34,977 bases of DNA from Bradyrhizobium acaciae (GCF_020889785.1 NZ_JACMYK010000076.1:1-34977), one strand, 5' to 3'. Shown: positions 22,735-30,898, counted from the stretch's first letter. Notes: generated by a model not told the origin, from the sequence alone. Translations and numbers: made by a program.

Positions 22735-23715
22735 TCAGTTGTTCGGCGTGAAGATGACTTTGCCCTTGAACGCCGCGGCCTGCGCAATCGCCTGCGAAAA
22801 ATCTTCCAGGCGGTAGCTCCCGACGACCGGCGCGCTGATTGCGCCGGCGGCAACCATCGGCACGAGATGGTCGTACATTGCCGCCAACGTTCGATCGGTC
22901 GCGGTCTTGCCCCAATGGCCGAGCCAGAAGCCGCGCACCGACACCTCGTTGAAGATCACGCTCAAGGCCGAGCCGGAGAACGGCTGTCCGCTCATCGCGC
23001 TGTAGATGACGAGCACGGCTTTGGGCGCCAGGCAGTTCATCAAGTTCAGCGTCGAGGCGCCGCCGACAACGTCCAGCGCCAACAGGATCGGCGATCCGCC
23101 GGTCTCCTTGATGACGCGCTTGGCGAGATCGGGCCCATCCACCAAAACGACATCGCCGCCGGCCGACTTGACCTCGTCAACGACATCCTCGCGCCGGACC
23201 ACGTTGACCGTCTTCAACCCCAGCGACTTGGCAACGGCGATCACCGCCCGCGCGGTCGCGGAATTGGCGCCGTTCTGGATCACCCAGCCCCCGCGCGGGA
23301 TTTTGAAGAAATCGGTCAGCAACAAATAGGCGGTCGCCGGATTGACCCCGATCATGGACAATTGCTGGATATCGGCAGCTTCGGGCAGCGGCCGCTGCCA
23401 TGATGCGGTGAACCTGACGCGCTCGGTCCAGGTCGGGACCGTGAACGGAATCAAGGTGCGGTCACCCACCTTCAGATTCGTCACCTGCGATCCCGCGGCG
23501 ATCACCCGTCCGACGCCCTCGATTCCGAGCGTCGCCGGCGGCGTCGGCAGATAGCCGTAGCGTCCGGCCATGATCATGAAGTCCGAGTTGTTGATCGGTG
23601 CGGCCTCGACCGCGACCACCACCTCGTTGGGCCCGGGGCTGCCCGTGTCCGCCACCTCGTTCAGCTTCACCACATCCGCCGGACGTCCGAATGCGACAAC
23701 CTGCACTGCTTTCAT
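22735..23715 (-). CDS. MDR-family NADPH:quinone oxidoreductase/enoyl reductase-like protein
   Basis: A 326-residue zinc-independent medium-chain dehydrogenase/reductase. The N-terminal GroES-like domain (MKAVQVVAFGRPADVVKL; PINNSDFMIMAGRYG; LGIEGVGRVIAAG) is followed by a Rossmann domain with the WVIQNGANSATARAVIAVAK nucleotide loop. Structural and catalytic zinc cysteines are absent. The INNSDFMIMAG and NGANSATAR segments are close to trans-2-enoyl-ACP/CoA reductases (MECR-like), so either quinone or enoyl-thioester reduction is possible. The ATG at 23715 has GGGAG eight bases upstream, and begins the canonical MKAVQ, so the longer frame from 23736 is rejected. It is divergent from a TetR regulator. 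Confidence 0.9.
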   Translation of the reverse strand: MKAVQVVAFGRPADVVKLNEVADTGSPGPNEVVVAVEAAPINNSDFMIMAGRYGYLPTPPATLGIEGVGRVIAAGSQVTNLKVGDRTLIPFTVPTWTERVRFTASWQRPLPEAADIQQLSMIGVNPATAYLLLTDFFKIPRGGWVIQNGANSATARAVIAVAKSLGLKTVNVVRREDVVDEVKSAGGDVVLVDGPDLAKRVIKETGGSPILLALDVVGGASTLNLMNCLAPKAVLVIYSAMSGQPFSGSALSVIFNEVSVRGFWLGHWGKTATDRTLAAMYDHLVPMVAAGAISAPVVGSYRLEDFSQAIAQAAAFKGKVIFTPNN

Positions 23716-23740
23716 GGCATCATCTCCCGATCTCATTATC

Positions 23741-23752
23741 TACTTCTAAGTA
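23741..23752. promoter_or_regulatory. Candidate operator palindrome TACTT-CT-AAGTA
   Basis: A 12-base inverted repeat with perfect 5-base arms, 26 bases upstream of the MDR start, in the divergent gap with a TetR gene. It is a plausible repressor site, judged from position and symmetry alone. Confidence 0.45.
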
Positions 23753-23840
23753 CAGAATAGGGCTCGCGTCAATGGCCCGAAATGGCTTCACAGCAAGGTG
23801 AGAGCTTCACATCCGACGCCAGAGTACATAAAACACCGTC

Positions 23841-24416
23841 ATGGCAAGGCCGCGCAGCTTCGATCCGGACGACGTTCTGGAAATCGCCCGTCAGGTGTTC
23901 TGGCGGAAGGGTTTTCAGGCGACCTCGCTCGACGAGATCACGGCGGCGAGCGGCATTGCGAAGCCCAGCCTGTACGCGGCTTTCGGCGACAAGAACGCGC
24001 TGTTTCTGAAAGTGCTTGACCGCTATCACGACGGCATTCTGGGCTGGGCCGAGCGAACCCTGGCGCAGCCGGCGCCGGCGCGCGAAGCGATCAGGCAGTG
24101 GCTCACCGGCTTCATCCCGTATTGCTCGGGCGAGAAGGGACAGCACGGCTGCCTCTCGATCAATTCCGCGACCGACGGCTCGCTCGACCAGGCCGAGGTC
24201 CGCAACAGCATCGAGCGCTACAACCGGCGGCTCGAAGACCTGCTGCGCGCGCGGCTGCGCGGCAGTCGCGCCGAATTCAGGAAGGGTTTTGATCCGGACG
24301 TCACCGCACACACGATCATGGTGGTGCATGCGGGGCTGCTGGCGCTTGCGCACCAGAGGCCGGATTCGAAGCAGGTGAAGGCCGTGATCGACCAGGTCAT
24401 GGGCCTGCTGGCCTGA
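23841..24416 (+). CDS. TetR/AcrR-family transcriptional regulator
   Basis: A 191-residue TetR-family protein. The N-terminal DNA-binding domain is clear: MARPRSFDPDDVLEIARQVF, then GFQATSLDEITAASGIAKPSLYAAFGDKNALF (helix-turn-helix plus the YxxFGDKxxLF end). The C-terminal effector domain has the GCLSINSATDGS segment typical of the TetR_C_16-like group associated with reactive electrophile or quinone-type MDR regulation. The ATG at 23841 begins the standard MARPR start. It is divergent from the MDR oxidoreductase across 125 bases containing the TACTT-CT-AAGTA palindrome; it probably represses that gene and itself. Confidence 0.93.
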   Translation: MARPRSFDPDDVLEIARQVFWRKGFQATSLDEITAASGIAKPSLYAAFGDKNALFLKVLDRYHDGILGWAERTLAQPAPAREAIRQWLTGFIPYCSGEKGQHGCLSINSATDGSLDQAEVRNSIERYNRRLEDLLRARLRGSRAEFRKGFDPDVTAHTIMVVHAGLLALAHQRPDSKQVKAVIDQVMGLLA

Positions 24417-24463
24417 GTTTGGCCTTCCGACCGGGCTTCGCGTCCTCTCATGAATTTGATTAT

Positions 24464-24477
24464 ATGATTTTCATCAT
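24464..24477. promoter_or_regulatory. AT-rich ATGAT-N4-ATCAT palindrome
   Basis: Perfect 5-base arms in the only AT-rich patch between the TetR gene and the His-rich secreted protein, 72 bases upstream of the latter's start. The symmetry suggests a dimeric regulator site; identity unknown. Confidence 0.3.
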
Positions 24478-24548
24478 GCTATTGATGTAAAGGAACTCGG
24501 TGACCACTTCCGGATTGGCCTGACATGGGCGCCCGGATTGGGAACCAG

Positions 24549-24905
24549 ATGAACACATCGTTTTGGCGTGCGACGCTCACTGTACTCACCGCCCTGCTGT
24601 CGATGCCGGTAATCGGCCCGGCCGGGGCCCATGATCACGACCATCCCGACTTGAACGGCTGGTATGAGAGCCTGCACAGCGGAAAAGGGCCCTGCTGCGA
24701 CGGTACTGACGCGACGCGCGTCGACGACGCCGATTGGGACACCAAGGACGGCCACTACCGTGTGCGCCTGGAAGGTGAGTGGATCGAGGTTCCCGATAAG
24801 GCCGTCGTCACTGGACCAAATCGTGCCGGCCACACCATGGTCTGGCCGTATTACCTGAACGGTCACCCGCGGCCGCGCTGCTTCATGCCGGGCAGCATGG
24901 GCTGA
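24549..24905 (+). CDS. Secreted His-rich small protein of unknown function
   Basis: A 118-residue exported protein. The signal peptide is MNTSFWRATLTVLTALLSMP, with cleavage expected near the PAGA region (about residue 27), leaving a mature N-terminus beginning HDHDHPD, a good metal-binding sequence. It has a GKGPCCDGTDATRVDDADW segment with a vicinal Cys pair, and a later single cysteine in HPRPRCFMPGSMG. The three cysteines and HxHxH stretch suggest a periplasmic metal-related or redox role, which is inference. I do not recognise a named family. The start at 24549 is preferred because it gives a compact signal peptide; an in-frame ATG lies at 24525. An ATGAT-N4-ATCAT palindrome lies upstream. 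Confidence 0.75.
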   Translation: MNTSFWRATLTVLTALLSMPVIGPAGAHDHDHPDLNGWYESLHSGKGPCCDGTDATRVDDADWDTKDGHYRVRLEGEWIEVPDKAVVTGPNRAGHTMVWPYYLNGHPRPRCFMPGSMG

Positions 24906-24954
24906 CCAGCCGCGTAACGCTGCGCGGGTTTGAGTGGTCGATAGCCTCGGCTGA

Positions 24955-27030
24955 TCAAAGATCCAGCTGGACCCGATTCTCGCCATCGCCCTCCGGCTTC
25001 GCCGGCACGGCGCAGCAGATCAGCACCTCGTCATCGGCCACCTCGGCGGTCGGCGCCTTCAGATAGGTCACCGCGCCGGCCTGCAATCTGGTTCGGCAGC
25101 TTCCGCAATTGCCTTCCCGGCAACTGAAGGCGGGGCTGAGGCCACGGGCTTCCGCGAACTCCAGCAGCGTTCCGGATTCCGGCGTCCAGCGCGCTTCCTT
25201 CATCGATGCGGTGAAGGCGACCCGGACCGGCGTGGTCGCGGGCGGCCGGCGCGGCAGCGCCGTGGTGGCGCCGTCGGGCTGCCGCACCAGCGAGGAAGGG
25301 CCGAATGCTTCGGCGTGAATCCTGCCGTCGGCGATGTTGTAGCCGCGCAGCGCATCATAGAGCGATTGAGTGAATTGCGGCGGCCCGCACAGATAGAAGT
25401 CGTAATCGTTGAACGGCAGGACGCGCGACAGCAGCGCCATGTCGATGCGGCCCGCGGCGTCGTAGTCCGTACCTTGCTCCGCGCCGTCGACGTCACCGAG
25501 CACGCGCCTGATCTGCACCGCGCCACCGGCCGCATCGGCGAGTTGCTGCAATTCGTCATCGAAGGCGCGGTCCGCCTTGGCATGCGCGGCCTGGAACAGG
25601 AAGGTCGGCCGGATGCCGCGGGTGCGCAGCCCTTCATAGACCACGTGACGCAGCATCGCGAGCATCGGCGTGATGCCGACGCCGCCGGCGAGCAGCACGG
25701 CGGGCCGCTTCTCGCGGGCATCGATCGTGAAGCCGCCGCCCGGCGCACGCGCCTCGACGATGTCGCCGACACGGATATTGTCATGCAGACGCTGCGACAC
25801 CGCGCCGTCGCGCTTGACGCTGATGCGGTACATGCCGTCCGACGGCGCGACCGACAGCGTATAGGTGCGGATGACAGGCTTGTCCGCACCCGGGATCGAC
25901 AAGCGGATCGGCAGATGCTGTCCCGCCCGGTGCGGAAGCCGTCCGGCTCCGTCGTTCGGCTGCAGATGAAACGACCGGATCGACCGGCTCTCGTCCACGA
26001 TTTTGGTGACCTTGAACGGACGCCACTGCCTCGCAAGCTCGGCCGCGCGGATGCGTTCGGCGGCCTGCGCCCAATCACCGGTCATCAGTGCATTGGGCGA
26101 CCAGCCGTCGGCTCGGAACGCCCAGCGCAGCGGCAGCGCGCCGCGCCGGCGCACCACACGGCGCGCACGAAAACTCCAGAGCCGTTCGGCGCCCTGGAAC
26201 GCGGCGATCTCCGGCGAGTCCAGGATCACCTCGGCATCGCCGGTCAGTTGCAGCATGTCGCCGCTCTCGAAATCGACGAACACGAGCCCGGCCTTGCCGT
26301 TGACCAGGATGTTGCCGAGCGTGTTGAAGAACAGATTGCCGGCGAAATCCGGGACAGTCAGCGTACCGTCATCGGCAACGCGGACGAAGCCGGCTCTGCC
26401 GCCGCGATGCGAGACGTCGACCTGGCGGCGGTCCTCGCGCTCGGTGTAGGACGCCACGAAGAACGTATCCGCCGCCGCGATCGTGTCGCGCGCGGCCTGA
26501 TCGAGCGTCGCGCTCTCCTCGATCGCTCCCGTGAACCGCTCCTCCGGCTCGCGCACCAAGGCGAAATCGCGCAGCTGGATGTATTGCGGGCAATTGCCGA
26601 AGCTCTGATCGAGCTCGAAGCTGAGCGCCTTGCCCGACGATGCACGCAGCAGCCCGTTGGCACGGTTGCGGCGCCTTGTGTGCAGTTCAATTCCCAACAG
26701 TGCGATCGCGTCGTCTTCGCGCATACCTTCACCAACGGGATCGCTGGCATCGGCCCGCGCATCGATCTCGAGGCTGCGCGGTGTCGGCGATGCGATGAAG
26801 CCGGGCCGGCCGGCCAGCAGCGAGGCCCATGCATCGCCGCGTCGGTCCACGCTGCCGACCACGATAAAGGGAATCTGCGCAAAGAAGTCGCGATGCTGGT
26901 CGGGCATGAAGTCGCGCACTGCGCGCTGGCCGACCGCCTCCATCTTCTCGGCAACGCCGACCTTCTGCTGGATCGCCTTTTCGCCGGCATGCCAGGCCGC
27001 GAGCTTGTTCTTGGTTCGCCTGTCGCTCAT
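24955..27030 (-). CDS. PNPOx-like split-barrel / FNR / [2Fe-2S] ferredoxin fusion flavoprotein
   Basis: A 691-residue three-module redox protein. The N-terminal part (about 45-300) has pyridoxamine-phosphate-oxidase-like FMN split-barrel features, apparently twice: FAQIPFIVVGSVDRRGDAWA near 50-70 and GNILVNGKAGLVFVDFESGD near 235-255. Next comes an FNR-like module (about 335-590) with FAD motif RTYTLS, a GGVGITPM NAD(P) loop and YLCGPPQF. The C-terminus (about 605-691) is a plant-type ferredoxin with cluster cysteines C637, C642, C645 and C672/C673 (SCREGNCGSCRTRL ... ICC). Electrons would run NAD(P)H-FAD-[2Fe-2S]. The ATG at 27030 has GGGAGG upstream. The GST gene is 61 bases upstream on the same strand, so the two are probably co-transcribed. 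Confidence 0.9.
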   Translation of the reverse strand: MSDRRTKNKLAAWHAGEKAIQQKVGVAEKMEAVGQRAVRDFMPDQHRDFFAQIPFIVVGSVDRRGDAWASLLAGRPGFIASPTPRSLEIDARADASDPVGEGMREDDAIALLGIELHTRRRNRANGLLRASSGKALSFELDQSFGNCPQYIQLRDFALVREPEERFTGAIEESATLDQAARDTIAAADTFFVASYTEREDRRQVDVSHRGGRAGFVRVADDGTLTVPDFAGNLFFNTLGNILVNGKAGLVFVDFESGDMLQLTGDAEVILDSPEIAAFQGAERLWSFRARRVVRRRGALPLRWAFRADGWSPNALMTGDWAQAAERIRAAELARQWRPFKVTKIVDESRSIRSFHLQPNDGAGRLPHRAGQHLPIRLSIPGADKPVIRTYTLSVAPSDGMYRISVKRDGAVSQRLHDNIRVGDIVEARAPGGGFTIDAREKRPAVLLAGGVGITPMLAMLRHVVYEGLRTRGIRPTFLFQAAHAKADRAFDDELQQLADAAGGAVQIRRVLGDVDGAEQGTDYDAAGRIDMALLSRVLPFNDYDFYLCGPPQFTQSLYDALRGYNIADGRIHAEAFGPSSLVRQPDGATTALPRRPPATTPVRVAFTASMKEARWTPESGTLLEFAEARGLSPAFSCREGNCGSCRTRLQAGAVTYLKAPTAEVADDEVLICCAVPAKPEGDGENRVQLDL

Positions 27031-27091
27031 CTCATCGCCCTCCCTTCACGGGATTGGACGGGCGCGCCCGAAGGCACGCCCGATCAGCATC

Positions 27092-27709
27092 TCACGCAGC
27101 TGCAGCCAGACCGACCGGGGTCTTGGCAAAGGGCACGAAGCCCGGCAGCGCCTCGATCCGGCGCAGCAACGCGTTGACGCTGACATAGCCGGACAGATCG
27201 ACGTTGCCTTCAGGCGCGCTCGAGAGATAGCTGTAGAGCGCCACATCGGCGATCGTCGGCTGCGTGCCGACCAGCCAATCGCGACCGGCGAGATGGGCTT
27301 CGAGCCGTTTCAGCAGCACATGCGCGCGGGCGATCACGTCTTCCGGATTGAACTTCGCGCCGAACACGGTGACGAGCCGCGCCGCGGCGGGTCCGAACGC
27401 GAGATCACCGGCGGCAACCGACAGCCAGCGCTGCACGGCCGCAGCGCCCTTTGCATCCTGCGGCAGCCAGTCGGTGCGGCCGAGCTTGGTCGCGAGATAG
27501 ACCAGGATCGCGTTGGAATCGGCAATGATGGTGCCGTCATCGTCGAGCACCGGCACCTGGCCGAACGGGTTGAGCGCGAGGAATTCCGGCGTCTTCTGCG
27601 CGGCGGATCTGAGGTCGACATCGACCAGCTCGTGCGGGATTCCCAGCAGCGAAATGAACAGTCGCGCGCGATGCGCGTGTCCGGAAAGTGCAAAGTGATA
27701 GAGCTTCAT
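27092..27709 (-). CDS. Glutathione S-transferase family protein
   Basis: A 205-residue GST. The N-terminal thioredoxin-like domain (MKLYHFALSGHAHRARLFIS) is followed by NPFGQVPVLDDDGTIIADSNAIL, which holds the cis-proline and the SNAI (usually ESxAI) glutathione-binding element; the C-terminal helical domain contains NWLVGTQ-like RDWLVGTQPTIADVALYSYL. The role is conjugation or reduction of electrophiles by glutathione, in the cytosol. The ATG at 27709 begins the standard MKLYHF start. It is followed 61 bases later by the FNR/ferredoxin fusion gene, so a redox or detoxification unit is plausible. A TATAAT hexamer lies upstream in an AT-rich patch. Confidence 0.94.
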   Translation of the reverse strand: MKLYHFALSGHAHRARLFISLLGIPHELVDVDLRSAAQKTPEFLALNPFGQVPVLDDDGTIIADSNAILVYLATKLGRTDWLPQDAKGAAAVQRWLSVAAGDLAFGPAAARLVTVFGAKFNPEDVIARAHVLLKRLEAHLAGRDWLVGTQPTIADVALYSYLSSAPEGNVDLSGYVSVNALLRRIEALPGFVPFAKTPVGLAAAA

Positions 27710-27778
27710 GGTGCCGTTCCTGATGTCGTGGAGGGGGTTATCCCGACCGCGAACTCAAGATGGCGCATTGCATCTGTT

Positions 27779-27784
27779 ATTATA
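27779..27784 (-). promoter_or_regulatory. Possible -10 element (TATAAT) for the GST operon
   Basis: Minus-strand TATAAT about 70 bases upstream of the GST ATG, in the single AT-rich patch between the Rieske and GST genes. No convincing -35 hexamer is seen at 16-18 bases, so this is tentative. Confidence 0.3.
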
Positions 27785-27840
27785 ATCGCCGTTGCTGTAA
27801 CTTCATTGTTGCTTATTTTGCAATAAAGCCGAAGTGCCGC

Positions 27841-28254
27841 TTACACCTCGACGATCACGTAATTGTCCTCGATGTGCACCGGAAAGGTCTCGGCGACATA
27901 CGGCCCCTTCTGCAATTCCGCACCACTTTCGACCGCGACCGGATAGGAGCGGATCCTGAACCGGTTGGGGTCGAACCAGGACTGACCGTTGCGGATGTCG
28001 AATTCCCAGCCATGCCACGGACAGCGCAGCATCTCGCCGACGCGGTCGCGCTGGTAGATGCCGGGCGCCGGCGAGGTCAGGCGCGCGACGCAGGCCGCCT
28101 TCTCCAGCGGCGCGCCCTCATGCGGGCAGCGATTGAGCAGCGCAAAGAACTCGCCATTGACGTGGAACACGACGATGTCGCGGCCATCGAGGCCGAACAC
28201 CTTGTTGCCGCCGGCTGGAATCTCGCTGGTGCGCGCGACGATGTGACGGGTCAT
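27841..28254 (-). CDS. Rieske [2Fe-2S] ferredoxin-like protein
   Basis: A 137-residue soluble Rieske protein. Cluster ligands are C43/H45 (RCPHEGAPL) and C78/H81 (CPWHGWEF). The spacing between the two boxes is 32 residues rather than the usual 15-17, because of a loop reading ACVARLTSPAPGIYQRDRVG. The beta-sandwich core (ARTSEIPAGGNKVFGLDGRD at the start; FRIRSYPVAVESG) is standard. It probably passes one electron to an oxygenase or a related enzyme, or acts with the neighbouring amidohydrolases as a fixed gene pair. The ATG at 28254 is preferred over the non-ATG start at 28305, since homology begins with MTRHIV. It lies 259 bases downstream of an amidohydrolase gene on the same strand. Confidence 0.92.
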   Translation of the reverse strand: MTRHIVARTSEIPAGGNKVFGLDGRDIVVFHVNGEFFALLNRCPHEGAPLEKAACVARLTSPAPGIYQRDRVGEMLRCPWHGWEFDIRNGQSWFDPNRFRIRSYPVAVESGAELQKGPYVAETFPVHIEDNYVIVEV

Positions 28255-28304
28255 CGGAATCCTAGTGCGAGATGAGATTAGGTCGAATAGCAGCGGCGAC
28301 GGCA

Positions 28305-28490
28305 CTGCGCTCTCTCGCCCCGTTCTTACGGAGTCGAGACAAGCGAAGCTTGCTCTTAGAGGGTTGGGGTGAGGGGCTGTCTCCGCGTAACCGGCGATAG
28401 CTGAGTTTGCGGAGGCTCCCCCTCACCCGGAACGCATCTAGCGATGCGTTCCGACCTCTCCCCGTACGCGGGGCGAGGTGGAGCGGAGTG
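28305..28490. repeat. CTCTCCCCG...GGGGAGAG palindromic repeat, copy B
   Basis: CTCTCTCGCCCCGTTCTTAC, an internal GGGTGAGGGGC / CCCCCTCACCCGG pair, and GACCTCTCCCCGTACGCGGG at the right end. It occupies most of the gap between the Rieske and amidohydrolase genes. Confidence 0.8.
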
Positions 28491-28512
28491 CGAGGCAAAT
28501 TCATCTGTGCTC

Positions 28513-29625
28513 CTAGAACTTGTAAACCGCGCGGGCGTTGCTGTTGAAGATCTTGCGCCGCTCGGCCTCCGTCAGCGGCGTCTTGAAGGCGTAGCGCGCG
28601 TCGTCATAGTCCCAGTGCGGATAGTCCGACGAGAACAGCAGCCGGTCGATGCCGACCCATTCGATCAGCTGGCGCAGGTGCTTCGCCTCATCGGGCTCGT
28701 CGATCGGCTGGGTCGTGAACCAGAAATGCTCCTTCACGTATTCGCTCGGCCTGCGCTTCAGATGCGGCACCTCGCTGCGGAAGCGCTCGAAATGCTGATC
28801 CATCCGCCACATCGTCGCGGGGATCCAGCCGAAGCCGCCCTCGATGAACACGATCTTCAGTTTCGGGAAGCGCTCGGGAACGCCTTCCAGCACCAGGCTC
28901 GTGAGGTTCGAGGCCACCGTGTGCGCGTTCGACTGGTGCTCCTCGCAATAATAGGACGGCCAGCCGCCGCCGGTCGGCGCGTGCCCGCCATAGCCGCCGA
29001 CATGGATGCCGAGCGGCAGATCGAGTTCTTGCGCGCGCTCGTAGATCGGCCAGTAGCGGCGGCGGCCGAGCGGCTCGTTGGCACGCGGCGAGACGTTGAT
29101 CTGGATGTATTCACCCGTCTTGGCGCAGCGCTCGATCTCGGCGAGGCCGAGGTCGGAGCCGTCCTGCCCGACCAGGATCGAGGCCTTCAGGCGCGGATCC
29201 CGATGCGCCCAGAACGCGAGCTGCCAGTCGTTGATGGCGCGCTGGATCGCGGCGCCGAATTCCAGATTCTGCTGCGAGAAGATGAAGAGGTCGAGCACCT
29301 GCAGGATGCCGAACTCGACGTCGAACGGATCGAGGTGCTGCTTGCGCATGAAATCGAGATCGGAGCCCGGCACGCCGCCGGTCGGCGGCCAGGCATCGCG
29401 GCGCGCGATCAGCGGCGAGGAGCGCGGATACGGCGTGGTGCCGATATAGGGCGTGCGCAGGTGGCTGCCATATTCCTTCAGGTGCTGCTGCCAGCGCTTC
29501 GGCAGGAACTCATTGAGGTCGCTGTGCGAGTGAATGCTCGGATGGATGTCGCAATCGATGATCTTCAGCCGCGTCGCCGCGGTTTTCTCCTGGTCAAGCA
29601 TCGGGCGGTCGATGACGTCACTCAT
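28513..29625 (-). CDS. Amidohydrolase-2 family metal-dependent hydrolase/decarboxylase
   Basis: A 370-residue amidohydrolase of the ACMSD/gamma-resorcylate-decarboxylase type (amidohydrolase_2). The N-terminal metal motif is IDCDIHP (D26-x-H28), GIHVGGYGGHAP supplies another His, and LLFSSDYPHWDYDD the conserved Asp/His near the C-terminus. RANEPLGRRRYWPIYERAQE is a strong conserved block shared with the next gene. Known relatives decarboxylate or hydrolyse aromatic or enol acids; the substrate here is unknown. The ATG at 29625 has GGAGG five bases upstream. It is the middle gene of a minus-strand series, amidohydrolase-amidohydrolase-Rieske, with palindromic repeats in the gaps. Confidence 0.93.
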   Translation of the reverse strand: MSDVIDRPMLDQEKTAATRLKIIDCDIHPSIHSHSDLNEFLPKRWQQHLKEYGSHLRTPYIGTTPYPRSSPLIARRDAWPPTGGVPGSDLDFMRKQHLDPFDVEFGILQVLDLFIFSQQNLEFGAAIQRAINDWQLAFWAHRDPRLKASILVGQDGSDLGLAEIERCAKTGEYIQINVSPRANEPLGRRRYWPIYERAQELDLPLGIHVGGYGGHAPTGGGWPSYYCEEHQSNAHTVASNLTSLVLEGVPERFPKLKIVFIEGGFGWIPATMWRMDQHFERFRSEVPHLKRRPSEYVKEHFWFTTQPIDEPDEAKHLRQLIEWVGIDRLLFSSDYPHWDYDDARYAFKTPLTEAERRKIFNSNARAVYKF

Positions 29626-29665
29626 GCGATCCTCCAGTCTTTGAAATGATGTCGCGGGAAGTCTA

Positions 29666-29799
29666 CACCTCTCCCCGTTGGGGAGAGGTCGGATTGCATC
29701 GCCAGATGCAATCCGGGTGAGGGCATTGCGGTCCCTCGCGATATCTGAGCCCCCTCACCCGACGCTGCGCGTCGACCTCTCCCCGGCGGGGAGAGGTGT
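29666..29799. repeat. CTCTCCCCG...GGGGAGAG palindromic repeat, copy C
   Basis: CACCTCTCCCCGTTGGGGAG on the left, GGATTGCATC/GATGCAATCC inside, and GACCTCTCCCCGGCGGGGAG on the right, with CCCCCTCACCC between. It lies between the two amidohydrolase genes. Confidence 0.8.
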
Positions 29800-29833
29800 G
29801 GCACCGGCGATGTAGCGCTATATTTCGTCATGC

Positions 29834-30898
29834 TCACGAACTCAGCTTCAGGCGCGGGAACGTTTCCAACGGATTGTCCTCACACATCTGCTTGACGAGG
29901 CCTGCAGGCAGATGCGGCGGGACCGGATCGTCGCCGTCGAACTGCCAGTGCGGATAGTCGGAGGCGAACAGGAACATCTTGTCGGAACCGATCTGGTCGA
30001 TGATGTCGGCCACGCTTGTTGCATCCATCGGCGCATCGAACGGCTGCATGGTGACGCGGAAATGGTCGCGGATGATCGCGGCCGGCTCGCGCTCCACCCA
30101 CGGGACCTCGACGCGCACGCCGCGCCAGGTCTTGTTGGCGCGCCACATGAAGGCGGGCAGCCAGCTGACGCCCGATTCCATCAGCACGACCGTCAATCCC
30201 GGATACTTCCCGAACACGCCCTCATAGATCAGGCTCAGCGTCTGCGCCTGGAACGCCTGCGCTTCGGCGAGATAATATTCGTAGCGATAGGACGGCCAAC
30301 CGATCGAGCTCGGCGCGCCGCGATAGGCGCTGCCGGCGTGGATCGCGATCGGCAGTCTGTATTTTTCGGCGGCCTGATAGATCGGCCAATAGTGCCGTCG
30401 CCCGAGCAGCATCTCGTTTTGCGACGGCACCAGTATCGACACGAAGCGGTTGTCGCCGGCGCGGCGCTCGATCTCCTCGACTGCGAGATCTGGCGCCTGG
30501 ATCGGCACCACGATCGAGGCGCGCAGCCGCGTGTCCCTGGCGAGCCACTCAGCCGCGATCCAGTCGTTGATCGCCTTGCAGAAGTCCGCCGCCATGTAGG
30601 GATCGAACACCGCCTGCGCGCCGTAGACGACATTGCAGATGGCGTGGCTGGCGCCGAGCTGGTCGAACGCGCCGCGCTGCACCATGGCGAGATCGCTGCC
30701 CGGCTTGCGGCCGTCGGCCGGCCGCCAGTCGGCACGGCCGGACAGCGGCATCGACGGCGGATATGAATTGAGGTCGAGCCCGTCGATGGCGCGGCTGACG
30801 ACCTGTTCCTTCCAATGATCGCTCAGATAAGGCAGCAACGTGGTGCGCGTTCCCCCCACCGCGGGATGGATGTCGCAGTCGATGCGCGTGACCGCCAT
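29834..30898 (-). CDS. Amidohydrolase-2 family protein, paralogue of the downstream gene
   Basis: A 354-residue paralogue of the 28513-29625 gene. Shared blocks are IDCDIHP (D9-x-H11), KPGSDLAM, AINDWIAAEWLARDTRLRAS, QNEMLLGRRHYWPIY, IAIHAGSAYRG, ESGVSWLPAFMWR and LFASDYPHWQFDGDDP. The metal-site residues are conserved as in the first paralogue. The likely chemistry is a related decarboxylation or hydrolysis of an organic acid. The ATG at 30898, with GAGG upstream, is chosen since family homology begins at MAVTRIDCDIHP; the frame is open to 31069 without homology. It is the first gene of the minus-strand series and divergent from a small secreted protein. Confidence 0.93.
   Translation of the reverse strand: MAVTRIDCDIHPAVGGTRTTLLPYLSDHWKEQVVSRAIDGLDLNSYPPSMPLSGRADWRPADGRKPGSDLAMVQRGAFDQLGASHAICNVVYGAQAVFDPYMAADFCKAINDWIAAEWLARDTRLRASIVVPIQAPDLAVEEIERRAGDNRFVSILVPSQNEMLLGRRHYWPIYQAAEKYRLPIAIHAGSAYRGAPSSIGWPSYRYEYYLAEAQAFQAQTLSLIYEGVFGKYPGLTVVLMESGVSWLPAFMWRANKTWRGVRVEVPWVEREPAAIIRDHFRVTMQPFDAPMDATSVADIIDQIGSDKMFLFASDYPHWQFDGDDPVPPHLPAGLVKQMCEDNPLETFPRLKLSS

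Noticed and set aside
25315..27177. Plus-strand open frame of 620 codons
   Set aside because: Antisense shadow of the PNPOx/FNR/ferredoxin gene; no recognisable motifs.
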